Assembly: GCF_009861505.1 (NCBI RefSeq)
Contig: NZ_WTFT01000014.1
Location: 164,842-224,931, forward strand
Length of the DNA: 60,090 nt
Direction: 5' to 3'
Source: Pseudomonas izuensis
GTDB lineage: Bacteria > Pseudomonadota > Gammaproteobacteria > Pseudomonadales > Pseudomonadaceae
Every line of letters starts with the position of its first letter. Positions within the stretch are counted from its first letter, which is position 1. Both the position numbers and the translations under genes were made by a program. The notes under the pieces were generated by a model that was given only the letters and a program-made list of their open reading frames with translations, was not told the origin of the DNA and did no database searches. Positions 9,290 through 17,606 of this stretch are shown here, in pieces.

Positions 9290-10207
9290 ATGCCGCTGAC
9301 CAACGACACCCTGTTGCAACGTATTCACCGCGAACTACTCGATCACAGTGACGAGGAGCTTGAACTGGAGCTGCTGGAGGACGATCACGACCTCGAAGCG
9401 CTGTTCGACGACCACCTCGGCGACAGCCCCGAAAAGCAGGAGCGACGCCGCTACTTCAGCGAGCTGTTCCGCCTGCAGGGTGAACTGGTGAAGTTGCAGA
9501 GTTGGGTGGTGAAAACCGGGCACAAGGTGGTGATCCTGTTCGAAGGACGCGACGCGGCAGGTAAAGGCGGTGTGATCAAACGCATCACGCAGAGGCTCAA
9601 TCCCCGGGTCTGCCGGGTCGCCGCCCTGCCCGCGCCCAATGATCGCGAACGCACCCAGTGGTATTTCCAGCGCTACGTCTCGCACCTGCCGGCCGCGGGC
9701 GAAATCGTCCTGTTCGACCGCAGTTGGTACAACCGCGCCGGCGTCGAGCAAGTCATGGGGTTCTGCAATGCGGACCAATACGAAGAATTCTTTCGCACCG
9801 TGCCCGAGTTCGAACGCATGCTCGCGCGCTCCGGCATCCAATTGATCAAATACTGGTTCTCGATTTCCGACCAGGAACAGCACCTGCGCTTTCTCAGCCG
9901 CATCCATGACCCGCTCAAGCAATGGAAACTCAGCCCCATGGACCTGGAATCCCGCCGTCGCTGGGAGGCCTACACCAAGGCCAAGGAAATCATGCTCGAA
10001 CGCACCCATATCGCCGAAGCGCCGTGGTGGGTGGTACAGGCCGACGACAAGAAGAAGGCACGGCTCAACTGTATCCATCACTTGCTGGGACAAATGCCCT
10101 ATGAAGAGGTGGAACTGCCGGTGATCGAACTGCCGGAGCGCGTGCGCCAGGAGGATTACTCGCGTAGCCCGACGCCACCGGAAATCATCGTGCCGCAGGT
10201 TTACTGA
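9290..10207 (+). CDS. ppk2: Polyphosphate kinase 2
   Basis: This 305-residue one-domain PPK2 protein transfers phosphate between polyphosphate and nucleoside diphosphates. The Walker A loop is GRDAAGKGG at residues 86-94, the Walker B-like motif FDRSWYNR is at 142-149, and the lid-region basic residues follow (SRIHDPLKQWKLSPMD). GTG 9281, ATG 9284 and ATG 9290 are all in frame; ATG 9290 is chosen because the GGGGAG ribosome site lies nine bases before it. An acidic N-terminal extension (residues 20-45) precedes the kinase core. A strong terminator follows. Confidence 0.95.
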   Translation: MPLTNDTLLQRIHRELLDHSDEELELELLEDDHDLEALFDDHLGDSPEKQERRRYFSELFRLQGELVKLQSWVVKTGHKVVILFEGRDAAGKGGVIKRITQRLNPRVCRVAALPAPNDRERTQWYFQRYVSHLPAAGEIVLFDRSWYNRAGVEQVMGFCNADQYEEFFRTVPEFERMLARSGIQLIKYWFSISDQEQHLRFLSRIHDPLKQWKLSPMDLESRRRWEAYTKAKEIMLERTHIAEAPWWVVQADDKKKARLNCIHHLLGQMPYEEVELPVIELPERVRQEDYSRSPTPPEIIVPQVY

Positions 10208-10285
10208 CGACCGGGCGTCAACGCGTCATGAATCTGTAACCTTGCTGCCGCAATACTGACGCCATATACCGCGTGCTTTTTTCCC

Positions 10286-10311
10286 GCCGTCCTCCTGGAC
10301 GGCTTTTTTTT
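10286..10311 (+). terminator. Rho-independent terminator of ppk2
   Basis: A perfect seven-base-pair stem (GCCGTCC/GGACGGC) with a TCCT loop is followed by eight T residues. Confidence 0.95.
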
Positions 10312-10322
10312 GCCTGCTCCAC

Positions 10323-10427
10323 CCTGTAGGAGCGAGCCTGCTCGCGATGGACGTCAACGATAACGCGGGGAATCAGACAACCCGTGTCGTCCAGGCGTCC
10401 ATCGCGAGCAGGCTCGCTCCTACAGGG
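10323..10427. repeat. REP doublet, GAGCGAGCCTGCTCGCGA class
   Basis: Near-perfect inverted arms (CCTGTAGGAGCGAGCCTGCT and complement) flank a spacer containing GATGGACGTCAACGATAACG, a phrase shared with other elements of this class in the window. Confidence 0.88.
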
Positions 10428-10435
10428 TTTGTGTA

Positions 10436-11434
10436 TCAGGGATCGACCTGCCCCATCAGTTCAGCCACCGACTCCTGGCGTTTTGCATAACGCTGGGCCA
10501 GCACCGCACAGACCATCAGCTGAATCTGATGGAACAGCATCAGCGGCAGGATCAACACGCCGATGGTGCTGCCGGCGAACAGCACCTGGGCCATGGGCAC
10601 GCCCGTGGCCAGGCTTTTCTTCGAACCACAGAACAGGATGGTGATGCGGTCTTCCTGATTGAAGCCAAACGCCTTGCCGAGCACGGTGGACGCCACCAGC
10701 ACCAGTCCCAGCACCACGCAGCACGCCACCACCAGCCCCGCCAGGTCCCGCAGCGGAATCTGATGCCAGATGCCTTCGTTCACCGCCTCGCTGAACGCGC
10801 CGTAGACCACCAGCAGAATCGAGCCCTGGTCAACGAACTTCAGCCAGTGCTTGTTACGCCCCACCCAGGCGCCGATCCAGCGCCGCGCAATCTGCCCGGC
10901 AATGAACGGCAGTAATAACTGCACGCTGATCTTCACGATGGCATCGACCGTCGAACCGCCGTCGCCGTGCACATTCAGCAGCAGGGTTACCAGCAACGGC
11001 GTGAGGAAAATCCCGAACAGGCTGGAGGCCGCCGCGCTGCAAATCGCCGCCGGAATGTTGCCACGGGCCAGGGACGTGAAGGCAATCGCCGACTGCACGG
11101 TGGCGGGCAGCGCACAGAGGTAGAGCATGCCCATGTACAGGTCAGCGCCGATCATCGGTGACAGCACCGGCTTGAGCGCCAGCCCCAGCAGCGGGAACAG
11201 CACGAAGGTCAGGCTGAACACCAGCAGATGCAGGCGCCAATGGCCAGCACCGGCGATGATCGACTCGCGGGACAGCTTGGCGCCGTGCAGGAAAAACAGC
11301 AGGGCAATGGCGACGTTGGTCAGCCAGCCAAAGCCCACCGCCACCTGTCCGCTGGCGGGCAACAAACTGGCGATAAGCACCACGCCGATCAGGGCCAGGG
11401 TGAAGTTGTCGGGCAAGAAACGAGGGCGAGTCAT
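10436..11434 (-). CDS. SBF-like bile acid:sodium symporter family transporter (YfeH-like)
   Basis: The 332-residue inner-membrane protein has about ten hydrophobic segments and belongs to the SBF-like family (PF13593; E. coli YfeH). Typical features are FLHGAKLS near residue 50, ALPATVQSAIAFTSLARGN and the FCGSKKSLATGVPMA segment near the C-terminus. The family co-transports organic anions with sodium in its better-known members, but for YfeH-type proteins the substrate is unknown. It stands alone, flanked by REP elements. Confidence 0.88.
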   Translation of the reverse strand: MTRPRFLPDNFTLALIGVVLIASLLPASGQVAVGFGWLTNVAIALLFFLHGAKLSRESIIAGAGHWRLHLLVFSLTFVLFPLLGLALKPVLSPMIGADLYMGMLYLCALPATVQSAIAFTSLARGNIPAAICSAAASSLFGIFLTPLLVTLLLNVHGDGGSTVDAIVKISVQLLLPFIAGQIARRWIGAWVGRNKHWLKFVDQGSILLVVYGAFSEAVNEGIWHQIPLRDLAGLVVACCVVLGLVLVASTVLGKAFGFNQEDRITILFCGSKKSLATGVPMAQVLFAGSTIGVLILPLMLFHQIQLMVCAVLAQRYAKRQESVAELMGQVDP

Positions 11435-11540
11435 TGGGGGTCATCCGGAGTTGCCAGGAATGTAGCTTCGACTCTAACGCCCATCGCGGTTGCCGGCTAA
11501 CGCTAGTAAGCCAGTGGATAGCGCCTAACGGACAAATCCC

Positions 11541-11634
11541 CCTGTAGGAGCAAAGCTTGCTCGCGATGACGGCAGCACAGCCAACATTGATGCCAGCTGA
11601 ACCACCGCTATCGCGAGCAAGCATTGCTCCCACA
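11541..11634. repeat. REP doublet, GAGCAAAGCTTGCTCGCGA class
   Basis: Arms CCTGTAGGAGCAAAGCTTGC and GCAAGCATTGCTCCCACA flank a spacer upstream of the catabolic operon. The rest of 11435-11769 holds only this element and the operator at 11718. Confidence 0.82.
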
Positions 11635-11717
11635 TCGGATCGCTCGTACAGGAGTTCAGCCCCATTTCATCGCCTCCCGACGAGAAACCCGTTCAAGACT
11701 CTTGCGCAACCGATATT

Positions 11718-11729
11718 ATGGTATACCAT
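11718..11729. promoter_or_regulatory. Palindromic operator ATGGTATACCAT, site 1
   Basis: This perfect 12-base palindrome lies 40 bases before the ATG at 11770. A TATTAT hexamer at 11714-11719 overlaps it, so binding could block a -10 region. The same palindrome recurs at 17563 and in degenerate form at 18880-18906. Its TnGTATACnA core agrees with operators of FadR/FCD-type GntR proteins, one of which is encoded at 15811. Confidence 0.72.
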
Positions 11730-11769
11730 CATACGCACAGACACTTTCCATCCTGATACGGAGCAGCCC

Positions 11770-12360
11770 ATGAGTTTCGAAATCCGCAAGATCGTCAGCT
11801 ATGTCGAAGAGACCTTCATCGAAGGCGGCAAGGCCACCGATAAACCCGTGACCATGGTCGGCCTGGCTGTCGTGATGAAAAACCCCTGGCTGGGCAACGG
11901 CTTTGTCGAAGACCTGAAACCGCAAATCCGTGCCAACTGCTCAGACCTCGGCGCGCTGATGGTTGAACGCCTGGTGGGCATCATCGGCGGTGCCGAAAAA
12001 ATCGAGGCCTATGGCAAAGCTGCAGTGGTCGGCGCCGACGGCGAAATCGAACATGCGTCCGCTGTCATCCACACCCTGCGCTTCGGCAACCACTACCGCG
12101 AAGCGGTCAAGGCCAAGAGCTACTTGAGCTTCACCAATAAGCGCGGCGGCCCGGGCACCTCGATCCAGATTCCGATGATGCACAAGGACGACGAAGGCCT
12201 GCGCTCGCATTACATCACCCTGGAAATGCAGATCGAAGACGCGCCTCGCGCCGACGAAATCGTCGTGGTCCTGGGTTGCGCCGACGGCGGCCGCCTGCAC
12301 CCGCGCATCGGCAACCGTTACATCGATCTGGAAGAGCTGGCGGCCGAAAACGCCCAGTAA
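11770..12360 (+). CDS. Amino acid synthesis (AA_synth, PF06684) family protein
   Basis: The 196-residue protein resembles the AA_synth/BB2672 family, whose biochemical role is unknown despite its name. Visible family-like segments are MSFEIRKIVSYVEET, VGLAVVMKNPWLG, HTLRFGNHYREAVKAKSYLSFTNKRGGPG and GCADGGRLHPRIGNRY. ATG 11770 is used because the longer open frame runs through a REP element and the operator. It is the first gene of the operon, a position often held by the enzyme acting on the incoming substrate, so a hydrolytic or isomerising role is possible. No signal peptide or membrane segment is seen. Confidence 0.82.
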   Translation: MSFEIRKIVSYVEETFIEGGKATDKPVTMVGLAVVMKNPWLGNGFVEDLKPQIRANCSDLGALMVERLVGIIGGAEKIEAYGKAAVVGADGEIEHASAVIHTLRFGNHYREAVKAKSYLSFTNKRGGPGTSIQIPMMHKDDEGLRSHYITLEMQIEDAPRADEIVVVLGCADGGRLHPRIGNRYIDLEELAAENAQ

Positions 12361-12405
12361 CACCGGCTCGGGCAACTACAACAAAAAGGTATGCAGGAGC
12401 GCTCC

Positions 12406-13239
12406 ATGATTCGGCTCACCGCTGAACGCACCCCGGCTGGAACCAGTTACCTGGCGACCGGCCAAGGCCAGCCCGTGGTCTTGATCCACGGCGTGGGCCT
12501 GAACAAAGAAATGTGGGGCGGCCAGATCGTTGGCCTGGCCACGCAATACCGCGTCATTGCCTACGACATGCTGGGGCATGGCGCCAGCCCGCGCCCGGAA
12601 AGCGGCACGCCTCTGCTCGGCTATGCCGACCAGTTGCTGGAGCTGCTCGATCATTTGCAATTGCCCAAGGCAGCGGTGATCGGTTTTTCCATGGGCGGGT
12701 TGGTGGCGCGGGCTTTTGCCCTGCATTACCCGCAACGCCTGCAGAGTCTGGTGGTGCTCAACAGCGTGTTCAATCGCACCGCCGAACAACGCGCCGGCGT
12801 GATCGCCCGCACCAGTCAGGCCGCCGAACACGGGCCGGACGCCAACGCCGAAGCGGCGTTGTCACGCTGGTTCAGCCGTGAGTACCAGGCGGCCAATCCG
12901 GCGCAGATCGCCGCGCTGCGCCAAACCCTCGCGCAGAACGATCCGCAGGGTTACCTGACCACTTATGAGCTGTTCGCCACCCAGGACATGTACCGCGCCG
13001 ATGACCTGGCCAACATCCAGGTGCCGACGCTGGTCGCCACCGGCGAACTGGACCCGGGCTCAACCCCGGACATGGCCGAGCAACTGGCCCGGCGCATACC
13101 CGGCGCGACGGTTGCCGTACTCGCCGAACAGCGACATATGATGCCCGTAGAATCGCCGCGCCTGGTCAACCAGCTGTTGCTGGAGTTTCTCGACACTGCG
13201 CACTCCCGACAAAACCATATAAAGGGGATCGTTGCATGA
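12406..13239 (+). CDS. Alpha/beta hydrolase (PcaD/RutD-like)
   Basis: This 277-residue alpha/beta hydrolase has the oxyanion HGVG segment near residue 28, nucleophile Ser95 in GFSMGG, an acid in the ATGELDPG segment, and the catalytic His in EQRHMMPVESP. ATG 12406 is chosen over ATG 12391 because AGGAG lies directly upstream. Relatives include 3-oxoadipate enol-lactonase, RutD, and amide hydrolases that open succinate-type intermediates in pyridine-ring breakdown. The stop overlaps the aldehyde dehydrogenase start by four bases. Substrate is unknown. Confidence 0.87.
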   Translation: MIRLTAERTPAGTSYLATGQGQPVVLIHGVGLNKEMWGGQIVGLATQYRVIAYDMLGHGASPRPESGTPLLGYADQLLELLDHLQLPKAAVIGFSMGGLVARAFALHYPQRLQSLVVLNSVFNRTAEQRAGVIARTSQAAEHGPDANAEAALSRWFSREYQAANPAQIAALRQTLAQNDPQGYLTTYELFATQDMYRADDLANIQVPTLVATGELDPGSTPDMAEQLARRIPGATVAVLAEQRHMMPVESPRLVNQLLLEFLDTAHSRQNHIKGIVA

Positions 13240-14717
13240 CACTCGCACGCTTCCAGATGTGCATCGGCGGTGAATGGGTCGATGCCCTCTCGGGCAAGAC
13301 TTTCGAAAGCCTGAACCCGGCCCTGGCACAAGCCTGGGCAGAACTGCCCGATGCCGACGAAGCCGATGTCGAGCGCGCCGTGCAGGCTGCGCAGACTGCG
13401 TTCGACAGCCCGGCCTGGCGCGGTTTGACCGCCACCGCTCGCGGCAAGCTGCTGCGGCGCCTGGGTGACCTGATCGCCGAAAACAAGGAACAACTGGCGC
13501 AGCTGGAAAGCCGCGACAACGGCAAGCTGATCCGCGAAACCCGTGGCCAGGTCGGCTATCTGCCGGAGTTTTTCCACTACACCGCAGGGCTTGCAGACAA
13601 GCTCGAAGGCGGCACCCTGCCGCTGGACAAGCCGGACCTGTTTGCCTACACCGTGCATGAAGCCATGGGCGTGGTCGCGGCGATCATTCCGTGGAACAGC
13701 CCGCTGTACCTGACCGCAATCAAACTGGCCCCGGCCCTGGCCGCGGGCAACACCATCGTGATCAAGCCGTCCGAGCACGCCTCGGCGACCATTCTCGAAC
13801 TGGCGCGCCTGGCCCTGGAAGCCGGCATCCCTCCGGGCGTGGTCAACGTCGTCACCGGTTACGGCCCAAGCACTGGCGCGGCCCTGACCCGCCATCCGCT
13901 GGTTCGCAAGATCGCCTTCACCGGCGGCGCAGCCACGGCACGGCATGTGGTGCGCAGCAGCGCCGAGAACTTCGCCAAGCTGTCGCTGGAACTGGGCGGT
14001 AAATCGCCGAACATCATCTTCGCCGACGCCGACCTCGACAGCGCGATCAACGGCGCCATCGCCGGGATCTACGCCGCGTCCGGACAGAGCTGCGTGTCCG
14101 GCTCGCGCCTGTTGGTGCAGGACGAAGTCTACGATGAGTTCGTCGGCCGCCTGGTGGAACGCGCCCAGCGCATCCGCATCGGCAACCCGCAGGAAGACAG
14201 CAGTGAAATGGGCCCGATGGCCACCGCGCAGCAACTGGCGGTGGTCGAAGGCCTGGTCGCCGATGCCATTGCCGAAGGTGCGCACCTGCGCCTGGGCGGC
14301 AAGCGTCCGGCCAACCTCGGTGACGGCTGGTTCTATGAACCGACGCTGTTCGAGTGCGACCGCAACTCGATGAAGATCATGCAGGAAGAAGTGTTCGGCC
14401 CGGTGGCTTCGGTCATCCGCTTCAAGGACGAAGCCGAAGCGCTGGCCATCGCCAACGACTCGCAGTTCGGCCTCGCCGCCGGCATCTGGACCCGCGACCT
14501 GGGGCGTGCCCATCGCCTGGCCCGGGACGTGCGTTCGGGGATCATCTGGGTCAACACCTACCGCGCCGTGTCGGCCATGGCGCCCATCGGCGGCTTCAAG
14601 AACAGCGGCTATGGACGCGAAAGCGGCATCGATTCGGTGCTGGCCTACACCGAGCTGAAAACGGTGTGGATCAACCTCTCCCAGGCGCCCATGCCTGATC
14701 CGTTTGTGATGCGCTAG
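13236..14717 (+). CDS. Aldehyde dehydrogenase family protein
   Basis: This 493-residue NAD(P)-dependent aldehyde dehydrogenase has the expected length. The general base Glu252 sits in LELGGKSPNI, the catalytic Cys286 in GQSCVSGSR, and the cofactor segments PWNSP and FTGG are intact. It overlaps the hydrolase gene by ATGA, so the two are translationally coupled. In the operon it would oxidise an aldehyde or a hydroxylactone-type intermediate. Similar hydrolase, dehydrogenase and flavin reductase sets occur in N-heteroaromatic pathways such as trigonelline degradation, but this is an analogy only. Confidence 0.93.
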   Translation: MTLARFQMCIGGEWVDALSGKTFESLNPALAQAWAELPDADEADVERAVQAAQTAFDSPAWRGLTATARGKLLRRLGDLIAENKEQLAQLESRDNGKLIRETRGQVGYLPEFFHYTAGLADKLEGGTLPLDKPDLFAYTVHEAMGVVAAIIPWNSPLYLTAIKLAPALAAGNTIVIKPSEHASATILELARLALEAGIPPGVVNVVTGYGPSTGAALTRHPLVRKIAFTGGAATARHVVRSSAENFAKLSLELGGKSPNIIFADADLDSAINGAIAGIYAASGQSCVSGSRLLVQDEVYDEFVGRLVERAQRIRIGNPQEDSSEMGPMATAQQLAVVEGLVADAIAEGAHLRLGGKRPANLGDGWFYEPTLFECDRNSMKIMQEEVFGPVASVIRFKDEAEALAIANDSQFGLAAGIWTRDLGRAHRLARDVRSGIIWVNTYRAVSAMAPIGGFKNSGYGRESGIDSVLAYTELKTVWINLSQAPMPDPFVMR

Positions 14718-14729
14718 GAGTCCTGCGAA

Positions 14730-15215
14730 ATGATCGAACCCGGCATTTACAAAGACGTCATGAGCTCGTTCCCGTCCGGCGTCACGGTGGTCACCACCCT
14801 GGACCCGGCCGGCGGCATCGTCGGCATTACCGCCAGTGCCTTCAGTGCGCTGTCGATTGACCCGGCACTGGTGCTGTTCTGCCCCAACTACGGCTCCGAC
14901 ACCTACCCGGTGCTGCGCGACAGCAAGCAGTTCGCGATTCACCTGCTGTCCGCCGACCAGACCGCCGAGGCCTATGCGTTCGCCGGCAAGGGCAAGGACA
15001 AAGCCAACGGCATCGACTGGCATTTGAGTGCGCTGGGCAACCCGATACTGGCCAAGGCCACGGCTATCATCGAGTGCGAACTGTGGCGCGAATACGATGG
15101 CGGTGATCACGCCATCATCGTCGGCGCGGTGAAGAATTTGATCCTGCCGGAGCAGCCGGTGACACCAATGATTTACCACAAGGGCAAGCTGGGGCCGCTG
15201 CCCACACTGGCCTGA
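14730..15215 (+). CDS. Flavin reductase family protein (RutF/HpaC-like)
   Basis: The 161-residue protein is a flavin reductase-like domain protein. Its SSFPSGVTVVTT and GITASAFSALSIDPALVLFC segments are typical of the NAD(P)H:FMN/FAD oxidoreductases that supply reduced flavin to two-component monooxygenases. AGGAG precedes the ATG. No oxygenase partner is encoded in the operon or elsewhere in the window, which is odd. Either the partner is elsewhere in the genome or the reductase serves another flavin-dependent reaction. Confidence 0.9.
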   Translation: MIEPGIYKDVMSSFPSGVTVVTTLDPAGGIVGITASAFSALSIDPALVLFCPNYGSDTYPVLRDSKQFAIHLLSADQTAEAYAFAGKGKDKANGIDWHLSALGNPILAKATAIIECELWREYDGGDHAIIVGAVKNLILPEQPVTPMIYHKGKLGPLPTLA

Positions 15216-15230
15216 GAAAACAATGCAAAA

Positions 15231-15327
15231 CCCTGTGGGAGCTGGCTTGCCAGCGAAAGCGGTAGATCAGTCAGCATTGATGTTGACTGTGATCAAGTCA
15301 TCGCTGGCAAGCCAGCTCCCACAGGGG
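15231..15327. repeat. REP doublet inside the catabolic operon
   Basis: Arms CCCTGTGGGAGCTGGCTTGC and GCAAGCCAGCTCCCACAGGG lie between the flavin reductase and CMD-family genes, so a transcript across this gap would carry a strong hairpin. Confidence 0.88.
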
Positions 15328-15346
15328 CTGAGTTGAGGCAAACAAC

Positions 15347-15736
15347 ATGAGTAACGAGAAGTATGAACAGGGCCTGAAAATCCGCACCCAGGTGCTCGGT
15401 CAAGCCTACGTCAACCGCTCCATCGAGAACGCCGACGACTTCACCCGCCCCTTGCAGGACCTGGTCACCGAGTACTGCTGGGGCCACGTCTGGGGCCGTG
15501 AGGGTTTGTCGCTCAAGGAACGCAGCATGATCAACCTGGCCATGATCTCGGCCCTCAACCGCCCGCACGAACTCAAGCTGCATGTGCGCGGCGCCTTGCG
15601 TAACGGCTTGAGTCGTGAGCAAATACGCGAAATTCTGCTTCAGGTCGGCATTTATTGCGGCGTCCCGGCGGCCGTGGACAGCTTCCGGCTCGCCCGTGAA
15701 GCCTTCGCCGAAGCCGATGCCGAGGCCTCCAGTTAA
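15347..15736 (+). CDS. Carboxymuconolactone decarboxylase family protein
   Basis: The 129-residue protein fits the CMD/AhpD fold: LQDLVTEYCWGHVWGREGLSLKERSMINLAMISAL is the characteristic helical region, followed by HVRGALRNGLSREQIREILLQVGIYCGVPAAV. It resembles gamma-carboxymuconolactone decarboxylase (PcaC) in length and layout. There is a Cys at residue 45 and one near 104, but no CxxC, so a peroxidase role is unlikely. It probably performs a decarboxylation or related step in the operon's pathway. A GAGG site precedes the ATG. Confidence 0.88.
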   Translation: MSNEKYEQGLKIRTQVLGQAYVNRSIENADDFTRPLQDLVTEYCWGHVWGREGLSLKERSMINLAMISALNRPHELKLHVRGALRNGLSREQIREILLQVGIYCGVPAAVDSFRLAREAFAEADAEASS

Positions 15737-15810
15737 CCCTCGGCTGTTTGATCTGAACGCGCGCGGTCGATGCCCGTTCTGCAAGGACAGCCACATTTAG
15801 AGCGTACCCC

Positions 15811-16563
15811 ATGAAACGCCTGCCACTCGACGACAGCTTCAAGGTCAATCGCAACCCCGTTACCCTGCGCGAAATCGTGCTGGATAAACTGCGAAGCGCC
15901 ATCATGAACTTCCAGCTTCTGCCGGGAGATCGTCTGGTCGAACGCGATCTGTGCGATCGCCTTGGCGTGAGCCGCACCTCGGTACGCGAGGCCTTGCGTC
16001 ACCTGGAGTCCGAAGGGCTGGTGGAGTTCGCCGACGCCAAGGGGCCGCGAGTCGCCATCATCACCCTGGCCGATGCCGTCGACATCTATGAACTGCGTTG
16101 CGTGCTCGAAGGCCTGATCGTCCAGTTGTTCACCCTGCGTGCCAAGGCCAAGGACATCAAGGCCCTGGAAAAAGCCCTGGAGGTCAACCGCCAGGCGTTG
16201 AAGGAAGGTGAACTGCAGCAAGTCATCGACTCCGTCCAGGGTTTCTACGACGTCCTGCTCGAAGGTTCCGGCAACCACGTCGCCGCCACCCAATTGCGCC
16301 AGCTGCAGGCGCGGATCAGTTACTTGCGCGCGACCTCGGTGTCCCAGGAAAACCGTCGCGGCGCCAGCAACCAGGAAATGGAACGCATGGTCGAAGCGAT
16401 CAAGAGCGGCGATCCCCTGGCCGCCCACCAGGCCTGCGTCGACCACGTCCGCGCCGCCGCCACCGTCGCCCTCGATTACCTCAAGCGCCAGCAGGAAGAG
16501 ACCGGGGCAATCCCCGAGATCACCCAGCCCATCGCGCTCAAAGAACCACGCATAGGCCGCTGA
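15811..16563 (+). CDS. GntR-family regulator (FCD/FadR-type), probable local regulator
   Basis: The 250-residue regulator has a GntR winged helix at about residues 18-82 (LREIVLDKLRSAI...RLGVSRTSVREALRHLESEGLVEF) and a helical FCD effector domain after residue 90, with the usual Asp and His metal-ligand candidates. Members of this group bind short palindromes and respond to organic acids. It sits within the operon whose promoter carries ATGGTATACCAT, so it is the best candidate to bind all three operator sites and to regulate itself through read-through. Confidence 0.92.
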   Translation: MKRLPLDDSFKVNRNPVTLREIVLDKLRSAIMNFQLLPGDRLVERDLCDRLGVSRTSVREALRHLESEGLVEFADAKGPRVAIITLADAVDIYELRCVLEGLIVQLFTLRAKAKDIKALEKALEVNRQALKEGELQQVIDSVQGFYDVLLEGSGNHVAATQLRQLQARISYLRATSVSQENRRGASNQEMERMVEAIKSGDPLAAHQACVDHVRAAATVALDYLKRQQEETGAIPEITQPIALKEPRIGR

Positions 16564-16565
16564 TC

Positions 16566-17129
16566 ATGTTCAGCCCGAGCTTTTGTCCAAAGTGCGGCGG
16601 CCATGACCTCAGGTCACAGCTGCCACCGGGCGATACGCACGAGCGCCTGATGTGCCGCGGCTGTGGCTACATCCACTACGTCAATCCGAAAATCATCGCC
16701 GGCTGCATCATTGAGCAGGACGGCAAGTATTTGCTGTGCCAACGCGCAATCCCGCCGCGCCCCGGCACCTGGACACTGCCGGCAGGCTTCATGGAAGCCG
16801 GCGAGACCACCGAGCAGGCGGCGTTGCGCGAGGTCTGGGAAGAGAGCGGCGTACGGGGGGAAATCCTCTCGCCCTACTCGATCTTCAGCGTGCCGAAGAT
16901 CAGCGAGGTGTACATCATCTTCCGCGCCATCGCCCTGGAAATCACCGGCCAGTTCGGACCGGAAACCCTCGCCTGCAAATTCTTCGCGCCCGAGGACATT
17001 CCCTGGGACAGCATCTATTACCCGGCCATCCGGCAAATCCTCGAACGCTACATCGAGGAACGCCAGGCCGGGGTCTATGGCATTTACATCGGCAACGACG
17101 ACAGCGGCAAAATCCACTTCATCCGCTAG
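16566..17129 (+). CDS. Nudix hydrolase with N-terminal zinc ribbon
   Basis: The 187-residue protein begins with a zinc ribbon (Cys7, Cys10, Cys30, Cys33) followed by a Nudix domain with an intact box, GFMEAGETTEQAALREVWEESG, near residues 76-97. Such proteins cleave nucleoside diphosphate-linked compounds. It starts three bases after the GntR stop, so it belongs to the operon. With a flavin reductase and RibB paralogue in the regulon, FAD or NAD(P)-type dinucleotides are conceivable substrates, but nothing in the sequence shows this. Confidence 0.9.
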   Translation: MFSPSFCPKCGGHDLRSQLPPGDTHERLMCRGCGYIHYVNPKIIAGCIIEQDGKYLLCQRAIPPRPGTWTLPAGFMEAGETTEQAALREVWEESGVRGEILSPYSIFSVPKISEVYIIFRAIALEITGQFGPETLACKFFAPEDIPWDSIYYPAIRQILERYIEERQAGVYGIYIGNDDSGKIHFIR

Positions 17130-17143
17130 CTTGACCCTGCACA

Positions 17144-17239
17144 CCCTGTGGGAGCAAAGCTTGCTCGCGATAGCGGCGGTACAGTCAACATTAATAGCGA
17201 ATGACCCACCGCTATCGCGAGCAAGCTTTGCTCCCACAG
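17144..17239. repeat. REP doublet, GAGCAAAGCTTGCTCGCGA class
   Basis: Inverted arms CCCTGTGGGAGCAAAGCTTG and CAAGCTTTGCTCCCACAG separate the convergent Nudix and DUF1330 genes. Confidence 0.88.
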
Positions 17240-17243
17240 ATAA

Positions 17244-17537
17244 TCAAACCGGCGCCACCCCCTCGACGATAACAATCTCCGCCCGCCCCGCGCCCTCACG
17301 GTGCCGCTTCGCCTCCTGATACTCCGGCGACCGGTAACAGGCCAGCGCCTGCTCATACGAGTCGAATTCGATCACCACGTTACGCTGCGCCCCTTTCCCT
17401 TCCAGCGCTTCGCTGCGCCCGCCCCTGGCCAGCATGCGCCCACCGTACAAGGCGAAAGCCGCCGGTGCCCGCTGGGTGTATTGGCTGTATTGATCGGGAT
17501 CGGTGACATCCACGTGAGCAATCCAGTATGCCTTCAT
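17244..17537 (-). CDS. DUF1330 domain-containing protein
   Basis: The 97-residue protein matches the DUF1330 family (dimeric ferredoxin-like fold): MKAYWIAHVDVTDPDQYSQY at the start, GGRMLARGG, and VVIEFDSYEQALACYRSPEYQ. Family members have no agreed function; some look like small isomerases or monooxygenase-like folds. ATG 17537 is preceded by GAGGAGGTCAC, a strong ribosome site. It diverges from the RibB paralogue across the second palindromic operator and is therefore likely to be part of the same regulon. Confidence 0.9.
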   Translation of the reverse strand: MKAYWIAHVDVTDPDQYSQYTQRAPAAFALYGGRMLARGGRSEALEGKGAQRNVVIEFDSYEQALACYRSPEYQEAKRHREGAGRAEIVIVEGVAPV

Positions 17538-17562
17538 AGTGACCTCCTCAGTATTCTGTAAT

Positions 17563-17574
17563 ATGGTATACCAT
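17563..17574. promoter_or_regulatory. Palindromic operator ATGGTATACCAT, site 2
   Basis: This is identical to site 1 over 12 bases and symmetrical over 14 (TATGGTATACCATA). It is centred in the 69-base gap between the divergent DUF1330 and RibB-like genes. AT-rich hexamers usable as -10 elements (TATATT, plus strand, 17577-17582; TATTAC on the minus strand) touch it on both sides, so one bound protein could control both genes. Confidence 0.75.
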
Positions 17575-17606
17575 ACTATATTTCCATCAATCACTGAGAG
17601 TCCAGC

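Noticed and set aside
12963..15179. A 738-codon minus-strand open frame opposite the aldehyde dehydrogenase and flavin reductase genes
   Set aside because: Low-complexity composition (Ala, Gly, His, Arg, Gln rich) typical of an antisense frame in GC-rich DNA; the plus strand encodes clear enzymes.
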